Part shown: positions 6,876 through 13,672 of the stretch, in pieces
Numbering within the stretch: the first letter of the stretch is position 1
How the letters are laid out: the number at the start of each line of letters is the position of its first letter
Source: Synergistota bacterium
GTDB taxonomy: Bacteria > Synergistota > Synergistia > Synergistales > Synergistaceae
DNA: 19,997 nucleotides
Assembly: GCA_023450745.1 (NCBI GenBank)
Contig: JAEXGR010000030.1
Coordinates: 1 to 19,997 of the forward strand
Direction of reading: 5' to 3'
Program-made: the position numbers and the translations under genes
The notes under the pieces: model-generated
Databases searched by the model: none
Told to the model about the DNA's origin: nothing
Seen by the model: only the letters and a program-made list of their open reading frames with translations

Positions 6876-6938
6876 AATAAAGATATATCGATAAATGTAT
6901 AGCGATATTCTTTTTTTGTGTCTACCATAACCGACGCC

Positions 6939-6977
6939 GCCTTATTAGAATAACAACCGTAAGGAAGTTGATAAGGC
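6939..6977 (+). other. Imperfect hairpin upstream of the alcohol dehydrogenase
   Basis: GCCTTAT (6939-6945) pairs with ATAAGGC (6971-6977), and inside it CAAC pairs with GTTG across the loop. It is followed by an A-run rather than a T-run, so it is not a plus-strand terminator. It may be a protein-binding site or chance. It overlaps the promoter candidate. Confidence 0.25.
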
Positions 6978-6994
6978 AGCAAAAAAAATATAAA
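6968..6994 (+). promoter_or_regulatory. Possible promoter of the alcohol dehydrogenase
   Basis: TTGATA (6968-6973) and TATAAA (6989-6994) are separated by only 15 bases, which is short. A TAAATA or AATAAT hexamer at longer spacing is an alternative -10. The leader would be very short before AAGGAGG and ATG 7019. Confidence 0.3.
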
Positions 6995-7018
6995 TAATCG
7001 GTTAAGGAGGAATACATT

Positions 7019-8221
7019 ATGGCAAGATTTACATTACCGCGCGACCTCTATCACGGAAAAGGTTCTCTGGAGGCGCTTAAAACACTTAAGGGCAAAAGGG
7101 CGATCGTCGTTGTCGGCGGCGGCAGCATGAAGCGTTTCGGATTCCTCGATAAAGTTGAACAGTATCTGAAAGAAGCGGGCATGGAGGTGCGCCTTTTTGA
7201 AGGCGTGGAGCCCGATCCCTCCGTGGAAACGGTGATGAAGGGCGCGGCGGCGATGCGCGAGTTCCAGCCCGACTGGATCGTTTCCATCGGCGGCGGTTCG
7301 CCGATCGACGCGGCGAAGGCGATGTGGGCTTTCTACGAATATCCCGACACGACCTTCGAAGCCCTCTGCATCCCCTTTAATTTCCCGACGCTCCGCACGA
7401 AGGCGAAGTTCTGCGCCATCCCTTCAACTTCGGGAACGGCGACTGAGGTGACGGCTTTCTCCGTCATCACCGACTACGCGAAGGGCGTCAAGTACCCGCT
7501 CGCGGACTTCAACATCACTCCCGACGTGGCGATCGTCGATCCCGACCTCGCCGAGACGATGCCGAAGAAGCTCACCGCGCACACCGGCATGGACGCGATG
7601 ACCCACGCGATCGAGGCCTATGTCTCGACATTGCACTGTGATTACACCGACCCGCTCGCGCTGCACGCGATCGAGATGATCAGCGAGAACCTCGTCAAGT
7701 CATACAACGGCGATATGGAGGCGCGCGACAGAATGCACGACGCACAGTGCCTCGCGGGCATGGCCTTCTCAAACGCCCTGCTCGGCATCGTTCACTCGAT
7801 GGCACATAAGACCGGCGCGGCCTACAGCGGCGGCCACATCGTCCACGGCTGCGCGAACGCCATGTATCTGCCGAAGGTCATCCGCTTCAACGCGGCGGAG
7901 CCCGCGGCGGCGGAACGCTACGCGAAGATCGCCAGGTTCCTGCACCTTAAGGGAGAGACGACGGCGGAGCTCGTTGACGCTCTCGTGGACCACATCAACG
8001 GCCTCAACGCCAAGCTCGACATCCCCTCGCGCATCATGGACTACGAGGGCGGCATCATCGACGAGAAGGAGTTCATGGAGAAGCTGCCGAAGGTCGCCGA
8101 GCTCGCGGTGGGCGACGCCTGCACCGGCTCCAACCCGCGGGCGATCACGCCCGCGCAGATGGCGGAGCTGCTCAAGAGCTGCTATTATGACCGGGAGGTT
8201 GTAAAGGCCGCGGCCGCGTAA
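7019..8221 (+). CDS. Iron-containing (group III) alcohol dehydrogenase
   Basis: This 400-residue cytosolic NAD(P)-linked oxidoreductase would interconvert aldehydes and alcohols, most likely in fermentative redox balancing. Nucleotide-binding marks are VVVGGGSMKRFG (30-41) and SIGGGSPIDAAKAMW (89-103), followed by IPSTSGTATEVTAFSVI (134-150). The four metal ligands by alignment to FucO-type enzymes are Asp192 and His196 (GMDAMTHAIEAY), His259 (GIVHSMAHKTGA, with His263 beside the site) and His276 (HGCANAMYLP). The SGGHIVHG segment is three residues longer than in FucO and resembles clostridial butanol-dehydrogenase-like members. Length is normal. AAGGAGG nine bases before ATG fixes the start. 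The gene is monocistronic, between two hairpins. The exact substrate cannot be told from sequence. Confidence 0.95.
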   Translation: MARFTLPRDLYHGKGSLEALKTLKGKRAIVVVGGGSMKRFGFLDKVEQYLKEAGMEVRLFEGVEPDPSVETVMKGAAAMREFQPDWIVSIGGGSPIDAAKAMWAFYEYPDTTFEALCIPFNFPTLRTKAKFCAIPSTSGTATEVTAFSVITDYAKGVKYPLADFNITPDVAIVDPDLAETMPKKLTAHTGMDAMTHAIEAYVSTLHCDYTDPLALHAIEMISENLVKSYNGDMEARDRMHDAQCLAGMAFSNALLGIVHSMAHKTGAAYSGGHIVHGCANAMYLPKVIRFNAAEPAAAERYAKIARFLHLKGETTAELVDALVDHINGLNAKLDIPSRIMDYEGGIIDEKEFMEKLPKVAELAVGDACTGSNPRAITPAQMAELLKSCYYDREVVKAAAA

Positions 8222-8273
8222 AAAGCATCTAAAAGTTCCTCCCCCAACAGGAATTCTCAGATAAACCCTCATT

Positions 8274-8332
8274 GCGCAACGAACGTAAGAGACAGCCGTA
8301 TGCACCACGGCTGTCTCTTGCGTTCGCTGCGC
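8274..8332. terminator. Very long hairpin after the alcohol dehydrogenase
   Basis: GCGCA and then a 20-base arm (8280-8299) pair with 8307-8326 and TGCGC (8328-8332), leaving a 7-base loop ATGCACC. The only irregularities are one T-G wobble and one A-C mismatch. No T-run follows at once, so termination is likely but not classical. The stem is longer than most simple terminators and could be a dispersed palindromic repeat. Confidence 0.6.
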
Positions 8333-8357
8333 CTCATATCGCTCTTTAAGCGAAAAG

Positions 8358-8392
8358 CCGCGGCGCTTTTCGCGCCGCGGGCCGCCTTTTTC
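8358..8392. terminator. GC-rich hairpin between convergent genes
   Basis: CCGCGGCGC (8358-8366) pairs perfectly with GCGCCGCGG (8372-8380) around TTTTC. On the plus strand GCCGCCTTTTT follows. On the minus strand it lies about 70 bases past the DUF2284 stop. It probably ends either or both transcripts. Nothing else is seen in 8222-8450. Confidence 0.55.
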
Positions 8393-8450
8393 CGCTGCCT
8401 CCCGCCGTAAGCGCCGTGTTAAATAGGGGGGCGGTAAATCCCGCGTTTCG

Positions 8451-9011
8451 TCAGCGGCGGCTCTCCGCCGGCAGCATCAGAGCGCCCACCAGCGTGAGAT
8501 ACTCCGGCAGCTTGCCGTCGTGAATCCAGAGGATGTCGAGTCCGAGATACTTCTTCAGGGCGAGGCTCACATCCGCGCCGATAGACTCGATCGAGTGGCG
8601 CGCCATCGCGGGATTGCGGCAGGGCTCGCCCGACGCCTTCGCGCATGCCGGGCAGAGGTCGCAGGAGCCGGCAAAGAAGCTCAGGCTTCCCGGAATCTTT
8701 TTTTCCTCTTCCAGAAGCTCTTCTATCAGCCGGCGCTTTTCCGTGGAGATTATCTCTTTGGCGCATTCAACCGCGCTCTTTGTCCCGCCGCGCGCCTGAT
8801 CGGGAGTCATCCGCAGGCCGACGAGCTTTATTTTCTCATAAGAGCGCCAAATGTCCCTTGGATCGAAATCAAAGGGCGGGCACATCCAGTTATTTTCGTA
8901 ATTCGGGCACTCCCGGCAAAAGCCGAGAAACTTTGGAATATCGACGCACGACGCGACGAAATCCTCTACCTCGCATACCGTGTCGTGTCTTTCAACAGAA
9001 TAATCCATCAT
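8451..9011 (-). CDS. Cys-rich DUF2284 predicted metal-binding protein
   Basis: This 186-residue soluble protein has ten cysteines arranged as in DUF2284 proteins. The N-terminal half has Cys13, Cys22, Cys32-x2-Cys35 and the hallmark WMCPPF (Cys44). The C-terminal half has GSCDLCPAC (Cys117, 120, 123) and Cys131 in EPCRNP. The second cluster looks ferredoxin-like and could hold a metal or iron-sulfur centre. Function is unknown for the family, which is common in anaerobes. A helical Glu/Lys-rich segment (84-105) connects the halves. Of the adjacent ATGs at 9011 and 9008, the first has GGGAGG nine bases upstream. It has its own strong promoter and no operon partner. The C-terminus is complete. 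Confidence 0.85.
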   Translation of the reverse strand: MMDYSVERHDTVCEVEDFVASCVDIPKFLGFCRECPNYENNWMCPPFDFDPRDIWRSYEKIKLVGLRMTPDQARGGTKSAVECAKEIISTEKRRLIEELLEEEKKIPGSLSFFAGSCDLCPACAKASGEPCRNPAMARHSIESIGADVSLALKKYLGLDILWIHDGKLPEYLTLVGALMLPAESRR

Positions 9012-9048
9012 CCGCGACGCCTCCCGTTAAATCATCTCTATGTCTATG

Positions 9049-9076
9049 AGAATATCCCTCCCGCCCCTTATGTCAA
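9049..9076 (-). promoter_or_regulatory. Promoter of the DUF2284 gene
   Basis: On the minus strand a perfect TTGACA (9076-9071), 16 bases and TATTCT (9054-9049) precede the gene. The predicted start near 9042 gives a leader of about 31 bases. The inverted-repeat element at 9138 begins about 60 bases upstream of the -35 box. Confidence 0.7.
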
Positions 9077-9137
9077 GCCTTTATATCATCATTACAAAAA
9101 ACGCGAAATCTCAATTTACCACGCTCGCCTATCGAAA

Positions 9138-9157
9138 ATAAATCGGCGTTTATAAGC
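9138..9157 (+). repeat. Left 20-bp terminal inverted repeat
   Basis: ATAAATCGGCGTTTATAAGC is the exact reverse complement of 9364-9383. Identity stops abruptly on both sides. Confidence 0.85.
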
Positions 9158-9283
9158 AGAGAACCAAAACGCCGGTTTTGCGTTTTGTGTGATAAGTGAG
9201 ATAGAAAATCTTTGATTTTCGTAATCGAACTTAATTTGTTCATCAATCGCTTAGGGTGTTTATCAGAAGTGCGAGTTGCTAAA

Positions 9284-9350
9284 TAAAATGGGGGCTCCGA
9301 TACCGGAGCCGTATCTCTGCATACGGCGAGGATTCGGAGCCCCCATTTTA
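9284..9350 (-). terminator. Nested hairpin, probable terminator of the btu-cbiR-exb-tonB operon
   Basis: A perfect 17-bp stem (TAAAATGGGGGCTCCGA at 9284-9300 with 9334-9350) encloses a second perfect stem GCCGTAT/ATACGGC (9308-9314, 9321-9327). On the minus strand the outer stem ends in ATTTTATTTA, a usable T-tract, about 30 bases past the tonB stop. CTCCG/CGGAG inside offers an alternative pairing. It lies wholly within the MITE-like element. Confidence 0.7.
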
Positions 9351-9363
9351 TGACGCAAATCGT

Positions 9364-9383
9364 GCTTATAAACGCCGATTTAT
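9364..9383 (-). repeat. Right 20-bp terminal inverted repeat
   Basis: On the minus strand this reads ATAAATCGGCGTTTATAAGC, identical to the left repeat. Its first base completes the last tonB sense codon (CGA) and its second to fourth bases are the tonB stop TAA. Confidence 0.85.
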
Positions 9384-10117
9384 CGTATTTTAAATATGAA
9401 GGGTACCCTTACCCGTATATATCCGTCGTGGCGGAAGCGCCATTCCTTCACGGCGCGCAGCGCGGCGTTGTCCAGGCGGTCGTAGCCGCTGGTCTTTTCG
9501 ACTTCGGCGCTCACCACGCGCCCCTTTTCCACCGTGGCGATCACCACGGCGGCGCCCTCCTCTTTGCGTTTGCGCGAGAAGGCGGGGTATTCGGGCAGCA
9601 CTTTGTGGGTCACTTCCAGTGATTTGACGTCGGCGATGCCGTTTTCTCCGCCGGCGCCGCCTGTGCCCGGTCCCGTGCCGGAACCGGAATCGCCGCCGCT
9701 TCCGGAGCCGGACCCTTCGCCCGCGCCGTTATCCGTTCCGGCGGCGTTCTCCGTGGGCGCGCCCGCGGGAGCTTCCGTAGGCGCCGCCGTCTCTCTCGTC
9801 TCGGCGGGGCGCGCCGAGATTTCTTTGATTGAGGTCTCTTTTTTCTTTTTTACCGTGGGCTGTTTGGGAACTGGCTTTACGGTTTTTTCTTTTTTAGGCT
9901 GCGGCGGCTGCACTTTGGCTTCCGCCGCCTGACCGCCGCCGGCGCCCGCTTTCTTTCCGGGAGCGGCGGGGGCGTATACGAGCTTCACGTTCATTATCGG
10001 CTCCGGTTTTTTTTCCGCCTTTGCGCCGCCGAAGGCGAAAATCAGAACACAGTGGATGAGCAGTGAAATAAACAGCGCCGCCGCCCATCTGCTTCGCTCG
10101 CCGGAGAAGAGGGTCAT
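9380..10117 (-). CDS. tonB: TonB-family energy transducer
   Basis: This 245-residue protein links the inner-membrane proton motor to outer-membrane receptors. It has a short cytosolic head and one transmembrane helix at about 12-30 containing His22 (equivalent in position to the key TonB His). A periplasmic Pro/Lys-rich spacer (about 68-95) is followed by a Gly/Ser-rich low-complexity stretch (about 128-160), then the C-terminal receptor-contact domain from about 165, with LPEYPAFSRKRKEEGAAVV and a closing WRF-(x)n-VPFIFKIR. ATG overlaps the exbD stop as ATGA, so the genes are coupled. It is the last gene of the riboswitch-led corrinoid operon, which suggests it serves corrinoid uptake, although TonB may also serve other receptors. 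The stop codon lies in the terminal repeat of the downstream element, so the original C-terminus may have been altered by a few residues. Confidence 0.92.
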   Translation of the reverse strand: MTLFSGERSRWAAALFISLLIHCVLIFAFGGAKAEKKPEPIMNVKLVYAPAAPGKKAGAGGGQAAEAKVQPPQPKKEKTVKPVPKQPTVKKKKETSIKEISARPAETRETAAPTEAPAGAPTENAAGTDNGAGEGSGSGSGGDSGSGTGPGTGGAGGENGIADVKSLEVTHKVLPEYPAFSRKRKEEGAAVVIATVEKGRVVSAEVEKTSGYDRLDNAALRAVKEWRFRHDGYIRVRVPFIFKIR

Positions 10118-10503
10118 TGCGCGCCTTCCCCAGAGAGCATGAGGCCGGCGGAGGTGATGCCCTCTTTACGCAGCAGCGAGAGGATCTCCGCGACGTCGCC
10201 GTAGGGGACTGTTTCGTCGCCCGCGACGAGCGTCTCGCGGCCGCGCGACTCGGCGGACAGCCTCCTGAGTTCTTCTTTGTTCACTTCCCGCCCGTTCCAG
10301 AATATTTTCCGGTCGGCGGCGACGGTGACGATGACCGCCCCCTGCGTGTCGGCCGAGCTGCCTTCGCCGGAGGGGAGCTGTACGTCAAGCTTGCCCTGCA
10401 CGAAGGAGGCCGTGAGGACGAAGAAGATGATGAGCATAAAGAGGACGTCGATGAGCGGAGTGATGTCTATCTCCGCGTGACGCTTATTTCTGCGTCCCGC
10501 CAT
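10114..10503 (-). CDS. exbD: ExbD/TolR-type biopolymer transport protein
   Basis: This 129-residue partner of ExbB has a basic cytosolic N-terminus (GRRNKRHAEIDITPLIDVLF), a single transmembrane helix (about 15-33) containing Asp19, the proton-path residue of the family, and a periplasmic domain. The frame could extend upstream to 10602, but the ATG at 10503 gives the family-typical N-terminus; the extension would overlap exbB by more than 100 bases and has no resemblance to ExbD. The chosen start overlaps the exbB end by 20 bases and its ribosome site is weak, so it probably relies on translational coupling. The stop overlaps tonB ATG (ATGA). Confidence 0.93.
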   Translation of the reverse strand: MAGRRNKRHAEIDITPLIDVLFMLIIFFVLTASFVQGKLDVQLPSGEGSSADTQGAVIVTVAADRKIFWNGREVNKEELRRLSAESRGRETLVAGDETVPYGDVAEILSLLRKEGITSAGLMLSGEGAQ

Positions 10504-11116
10504 TTTTGCCGCCGCCCGCGGCGATGTGTTCGCGGATGAGGAAGTCCGCGCCCCGCCTGAGAGTTTCGTCTTCGTCGTCGATGCGCGAGTTGAGCAGCCC
10601 ATAGACGAAGATCGTGGGAATCGCCACCGTGAGCCCCGCGACGGTGGTAAATAGCGCCTTCCAGATGCCGCCGGTGACGGTGGCCGCGTTGATCTGGCCG
10701 CCGAGGTGCAGCGACTGGAACATCTCCACCATGCCGAGCACCGTCCCGAGCAGCCCGAGCAGCGGCGCGATCTTGCCGATCATCTCCAGCACGTAGATAT
10801 GCTTTTCCCAGCGGTAGATTTCGCGGCGTATCTGCTGCTCCGTGAGGAGCTTCATATCCTCCGTGCTGATGTTCCAGTGGGCGAGCACGACTTTGAAGAG
10901 GCGGTTCATGGAGCTGTCGGAGGATTCCGCCACGCGCCAGGCCTCTTTGACGTCACCCTCCGAGATGGCTTTGCCGAAGGCCGTCTCAAGCTGTTCAGGA
11001 TTGACGGAGGCCTTATGGAAGAAGATGATCCGCTCCGCCGCGATGGCCGCCGCGATAAGTGACAGCGCGCCGATGATCCACATTATGCTTCCGCCCTGGT
11101 TCATGTATTCCAGCAT
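10484..11116 (-). CDS. exbB: ExbB/TolQ/MotA-type proton channel
   Basis: This 210-residue inner-membrane protein forms the proton channel of the TonB motor. Three hydrophobic helices are visible at about 11-30, about 111-130 (GKIAPLLGLLGTVLGMVEMF, the family signature) and about 152-175 (KALFTTVAGLTVAIPTIFVY). A cytosolic helical loop (about 35-105) lies between helices 1 and 2. Length fits the family. ATG 11116 lies three bases after the cbiR stop, and its GGGGGA ribosome site is inside the last cbiR codons. Position between cbiR and exbD places it in the cobalamin-riboswitch operon, which points to energising corrinoid uptake. Confidence 0.94.
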   Translation of the reverse strand: MLEYMNQGGSIMWIIGALSLIAAAIAAERIIFFHKASVNPEQLETAFGKAISEGDVKEAWRVAESSDSSMNRLFKVVLAHWNISTEDMKLLTEQQIRREIYRWEKHIYVLEMIGKIAPLLGLLGTVLGMVEMFQSLHLGGQINAATVTGGIWKALFTTVAGLTVAIPTIFVYGLLNSRIDDEDETLRRGADFLIREHIAAGGGKNGGTQK

Positions 11117-11119
11117 TTT

Positions 11120-11905
11120 TTATTCCCCCAACATGTTATTGATCGCTGCCAATGATTTTTTATAGTTATCCTCGAATACTTCGAGGGTCATCACGCGTTC
11201 TCTGCCGTCCGCGCCGAGTCTTTTGACGATCTCGCGGAAGAGCTTTGCGTCGAACCAGCTCATGTCCACGTGGTCGGTGCCGTCCGGCTTTACTCCGTGG
11301 ATGTGGATGACGCGGGTTTTATGCAGATAGCTGTCCATCTGTTCGAGAACGGGATGCCCGTAGCGTACGAGGTGCCCGAGATCGAGGCAGATGGAGATTC
11401 CCGCCTCGGCGACTGTCGGATAGACGATGCTGAAGTTGTAGTCCAGCGTCTCAGCGCAGATCTTTTCTTTGTCCGCCGCGGCGGCGGCGAGGCGGTCTAC
11501 GGAGCGGCGCGTCTTCGCGAGCCAGCCCTCCATGTCGGCGCTGGGATAGGCGCCGTACAGCTCGCCGTCAAGATGGAGTATCCAGGCGAAAGGGTCGAGC
11601 GGCGCGAAGAGCTCCATCATGCGCAGGCAGGAGTCCTCGCAGCGGGTGCGCTCCGCGGCCTCCGCCGAGAGGCAGATGTCGTGGGGAAAGTGGACGATGC
11701 AGCTCATCCCGAGTTCGCCCTTCAGCGTGGAAAGCCAGGCGACCTCCTCTTTGGAGGGGATGTTGGAGCCGTACTTGTTGTCGAAGAGCACGAACTGCAT
11801 GTCCTGCACGTCGCGCGAGAGCTCTCTCAGATTGTCCGCAAAGCTTCCTTCTATTACCCAGGAGGTGCCGCCCAGCCTGACGCCGGGAAAACGGAGTTTT
11901 TTCAT
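11120..11905 (-). CDS. cbiR: Probable cobamide-remodelling phosphodiesterase CbiR
   Basis: This 261-residue cytosolic protein of the AP-endonuclease-2/xylose-isomerase-like TIM-barrel superfamily matches the CbiR branch. CbiR hydrolyses the nucleotide-loop phosphoester of cobamides so the corrinoid can be rebuilt with another lower ligand. Visible marks: FPGVRLGGTSWVI (6-18), DMQFVLFD (35-42), VHFPHD (71-76), a metal-ligand-like set Glu152 (CAETLDYN), Asp175 and His178 (CLDLGHLV), His201/His203 (VIHIHGV), His212/Asp214 (DHVDMSWFD) and Glu242 (TLEVFE). It begins one base after the btuC stop with GGGAGA eight bases upstream, and is followed three bases later by exbB. The corrinoid operon is strong support; sequence alone would only give sugar isomerase/epimerase-like. 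A riboswitch ahead of btuF should lower its expression when cobalamin is plentiful. Confidence 0.82.
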   Translation of the reverse strand: MKKLRFPGVRLGGTSWVIEGSFADNLRELSRDVQDMQFVLFDNKYGSNIPSKEEVAWLSTLKGELGMSCIVHFPHDICLSAEAAERTRCEDSCLRMMELFAPLDPFAWILHLDGELYGAYPSADMEGWLAKTRRSVDRLAAAAADKEKICAETLDYNFSIVYPTVAEAGISICLDLGHLVRYGHPVLEQMDSYLHKTRVIHIHGVKPDGTDHVDMSWFDAKLFREIVKRLGADGRERVMTLEVFEDNYKKSLAAINNMLGE

Positions 11906-11906
11906 T

Positions 11907-12884
11907 TTAACGCTCTCCCTTTATGAGCAGCCAGAGAAAGAATATCGAACCGAGGCAGGAGGTGATGATTCCCACCGGCACCTCCGCCGGGGCCCAGAGC
12001 AGGCGCGCGGCGGTGTCGCAGACGACGAGAAAGGCGCCGCCGAAGAGGGCGCAGGAGACCGTCAGCTCGCGGTGGGCGCTGCCGGTGATGCGGCGGCAGA
12101 TGTGCGGACACATGAGGCCGACAAAGCCGATCGGACCGCTGAGCGCGACGCTGATGCCGACGACGAACGAGACGGAGAGGAAGAGCAGCTTGCGCAGCCC
12201 TTTGACGGAGACGCCGCGGCTTGCCGCCATCTCCTCGCCGCAGACGAAGAGGTCGAGCTGCGGCCCCGCGAGCCAGCCGATGAGCAGGATGATGACGAGC
12301 CCGGGCAGCGAGGCCCAGGAGGAGGCGAAGCCGACGGTTTGGAGGCCGCCCATCGTCCAGCGCATCATGCGGAAGGTGTCGGTGTAGCCGCCGCTGTACT
12401 GGATGATCATATTCAAACTCCCGAAGAGGAAGTTGAGCGCGACGCCCGCAAGCAGCAGGGAGGCGAGCGACAGGCCGCCGCGCCGCAGGCTGCCGGCGAG
12501 GTAGAGCGCCATGATCGCGAGGAAGGCGCCGCCGAAGGCCGCCAGTGAAATGCCCTGGATGAGGCCGAAGAGGGAGATTGCGAGGCCGAGGCGGATGTAG
12601 AGCACCGCGCCGAAGGCCGCGCCCATCGAGACGCCGAGCATGTCGGGCGACGCGAGCGGGTTGCGGAAGAGCGCCTGGAAGATGAGCCCGCAGACGGCCA
12701 GCGTCGCGCCGATCAGCCAGCCGAGCATTACGCGCGGGATGCGGAGCTCCCAGAGTATCTGCGCCGCGGCGCTGTCGGCGGAGCCGAAAATATCGGCGGG
12801 GGATACGGCGTGCGCGCCGACGAAGGGAGCGGCGCAGGCGACGGCGGCGGAGATTATCAGCAGCAGGAAGATCTTTTTATTCAT
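11907..12884 (-). CDS. btuC: Corrinoid ABC importer permease (BtuC/FecCD family)
   Basis: This 325-residue polytopic membrane protein has about ten hydrophobic helices and FecCD-family marks: LRIPRVMLGWLIGATLAVCG (about 47-66), FQALFRNPLASPDMLGVSMGA (about 69-89), and the coupling region SGPIGFVGLMCPHICRRITG (about 249-268), which contacts the ATPase. The N-terminus is a typical first membrane helix. ATG 12884 shares one base with the btuD stop (TGATG). Many FecCD permeases carry ferric siderophores or haem; the cobalamin riboswitch and neighbouring cbiR make corrinoid the best substrate call. Length is typical (about 320-340). Confidence 0.9.
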   Translation of the reverse strand: MNKKIFLLLIISAAVACAAPFVGAHAVSPADIFGSADSAAAQILWELRIPRVMLGWLIGATLAVCGLIFQALFRNPLASPDMLGVSMGAAFGAVLYIRLGLAISLFGLIQGISLAAFGGAFLAIMALYLAGSLRRGGLSLASLLLAGVALNFLFGSLNMIIQYSGGYTDTFRMMRWTMGGLQTVGFASSWASLPGLVIILLIGWLAGPQLDLFVCGEEMAASRGVSVKGLRKLLFLSVSFVVGISVALSGPIGFVGLMCPHICRRITGSAHRELTVSCALFGGAFLVVCDTAARLLWAPAEVPVGIITSCLGSIFFLWLLIKGER

Positions 12885-13672
12885 CAGGAGACGAACCCCC
12901 TGGGCACCGCGTAGGGACGCCGCTGTCCCTCGCGGCGGAAAAATTCAAAATCGGTGTCGAAGATATCCGCGAGCACGGAGCTGCCGAGCAGCTCGTCCGT
13001 GGTGCCGTGCCAGCGCGCGCGGCCCTCTTTGATCGCGAGGACCTCGCCGCTTCCGTGAAGCGCGAGGTTTATATCATGCGTTACCATCAGCACCGTCATG
13101 CCCTCCCTGTTTATTCCCTCGACGAGCGCCATCATCTCCACCTGCTGGCGGTAATCAAGAAAGCTCGTCGGCTCGTCGAGGAAGAGGATGTCAGTACCCT
13201 GGGCGAGGGCGGCGGCGAGCAGCGCCCGCTGGCGTTCGCCGCCGGAGAGCGTCGCGAGGCTGCGTTCCGCGAGCTTTTCCACGCCCGCGCGCGCAAGCGC
13301 TCCGTCCACGATCCGGCGGTCTTCGTCAGATTCGCCGCTGAGGACCGGCCGCCAGGGGTAGCGCGACATCATCGCGAACTGGCGGACGGTGAAGGGCAAC
13401 GAGTCGCCGCCGCTCTGATGGAGCCAGGCGACGCGGCGCGCTCTTTCGCGCTCCGTCATCTGTCCGATCTCGCGTCCCTCGATCATTATCTCTCCCGCCG
13501 CGTCGGGGCGCAGGCCGCCGGCGCATTTGAGCAGCGTGCTTTTTCCCGCGCCGTTGGGGCCGATCACCGCGAGAAAGCCGCCGCGCCCGACGGTAAAGGA
13601 GACGTCGGAGAGCACGGCGCGTCCGCCGATGGCATATGAAAGGCCGCGCGCTTCAATGAGCGGCGTCACCAT
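12884..13672 (-). CDS. btuD: Corrinoid ABC importer ATPase (BtuD)
   Basis: This 262-residue ATP-binding subunit has all motifs: Walker A GPNGAGKST (38-46), Q-loop Gln86, signature LSGGERQR (142-149), Walker B DILFLDEPTS (161-170) and switch His199 in VTHD. It would power BtuC. The ATG overlaps the btuF stop by seven bases and the stop overlaps btuC by one, so the import genes are translationally coupled. About 25 residues after the last conserved segment end in RRPYAVPRGFVS, as in FecE/BtuD-like ATPases. Substrate is assigned by operon context. Confidence 0.93.
   Translation of the reverse strand: MVTPLIEARGLSYAIGGRAVLSDVSFTVGRGGFLAVIGPNGAGKSTLLKCAGGLRPDAAGEIMIEGREIGQMTERERARRVAWLHQSGGDSLPFTVRQFAMMSRYPWRPVLSGESDEDRRIVDGALARAGVEKLAERSLATLSGGERQRALLAAALAQGTDILFLDEPTSFLDYRQQVEMMALVEGINREGMTVLMVTHDINLALHGSGEVLAIKEGRARWHGTTDELLGSSVLADIFDTDFEFFRREGQRRPYAVPRGFVS

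Larger units (their letters stand above)
9138..9383. mobile_element. MITE-like 246-bp element with 20-bp inverted termini
   Basis: The segment is bounded by identical 20-base inverted repeats (9138-9157 and 9364-9383) and has no credible coding frame. Its interior is rich in perfect small hairpins: CAAAAC/GTTTTG (9165-9180), GAAAATC/GATTTTC (9204-9220), and a large nested one at 9284-9350. Small non-coding elements with terminal inverted repeats and internal folds are typical of MITEs, which move using a transposase encoded elsewhere. I see no clear target-site duplication in the flanks. The right terminus overlaps the 3' end of tonB and supplies its stop codon. It fills most of the 368-base gap between tonB and the DUF2284 gene. 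The alternative is a purely regulatory structured spacer. Confidence 0.6.

Noticed and set aside
8520..9155. A 211-codon plus-strand frame opposite DUF2284
   Set aside because: The minus-strand protein carries the DUF2284 cysteine pattern, promoter and ribosome site; the plus frame has none.
9284..9350. A tRNA-like fold, suggested by the nested stems
   Set aside because: There is only one nested stem, no T-arm GTTCRA box and no acceptor CCA; a terminator in an inverted-repeat element explains it better.
9640..9735. Tandem-repeat-like GC-rich stretch, considered as a repeat or CRISPR-like array
   Set aside because: It encodes the Gly/Ser-rich spacer of TonB; units are irregular codon-level repeats with no spacers.
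10504..10602. N-terminal extension of ExbD from the ATG at 10602
   Set aside because: The extra residues are unlike ExbD, overlap exbB by more than 100 bases, and the ATG at 10503 gives the normal family N-terminus.
11270..12548. Two long plus-strand frames opposite cbiR and btuC
   Set aside because: Both are antisense to genes with family motifs and tight operon spacing; their composition (Arg/Ala/Glu-rich) is typical of frame shadows.
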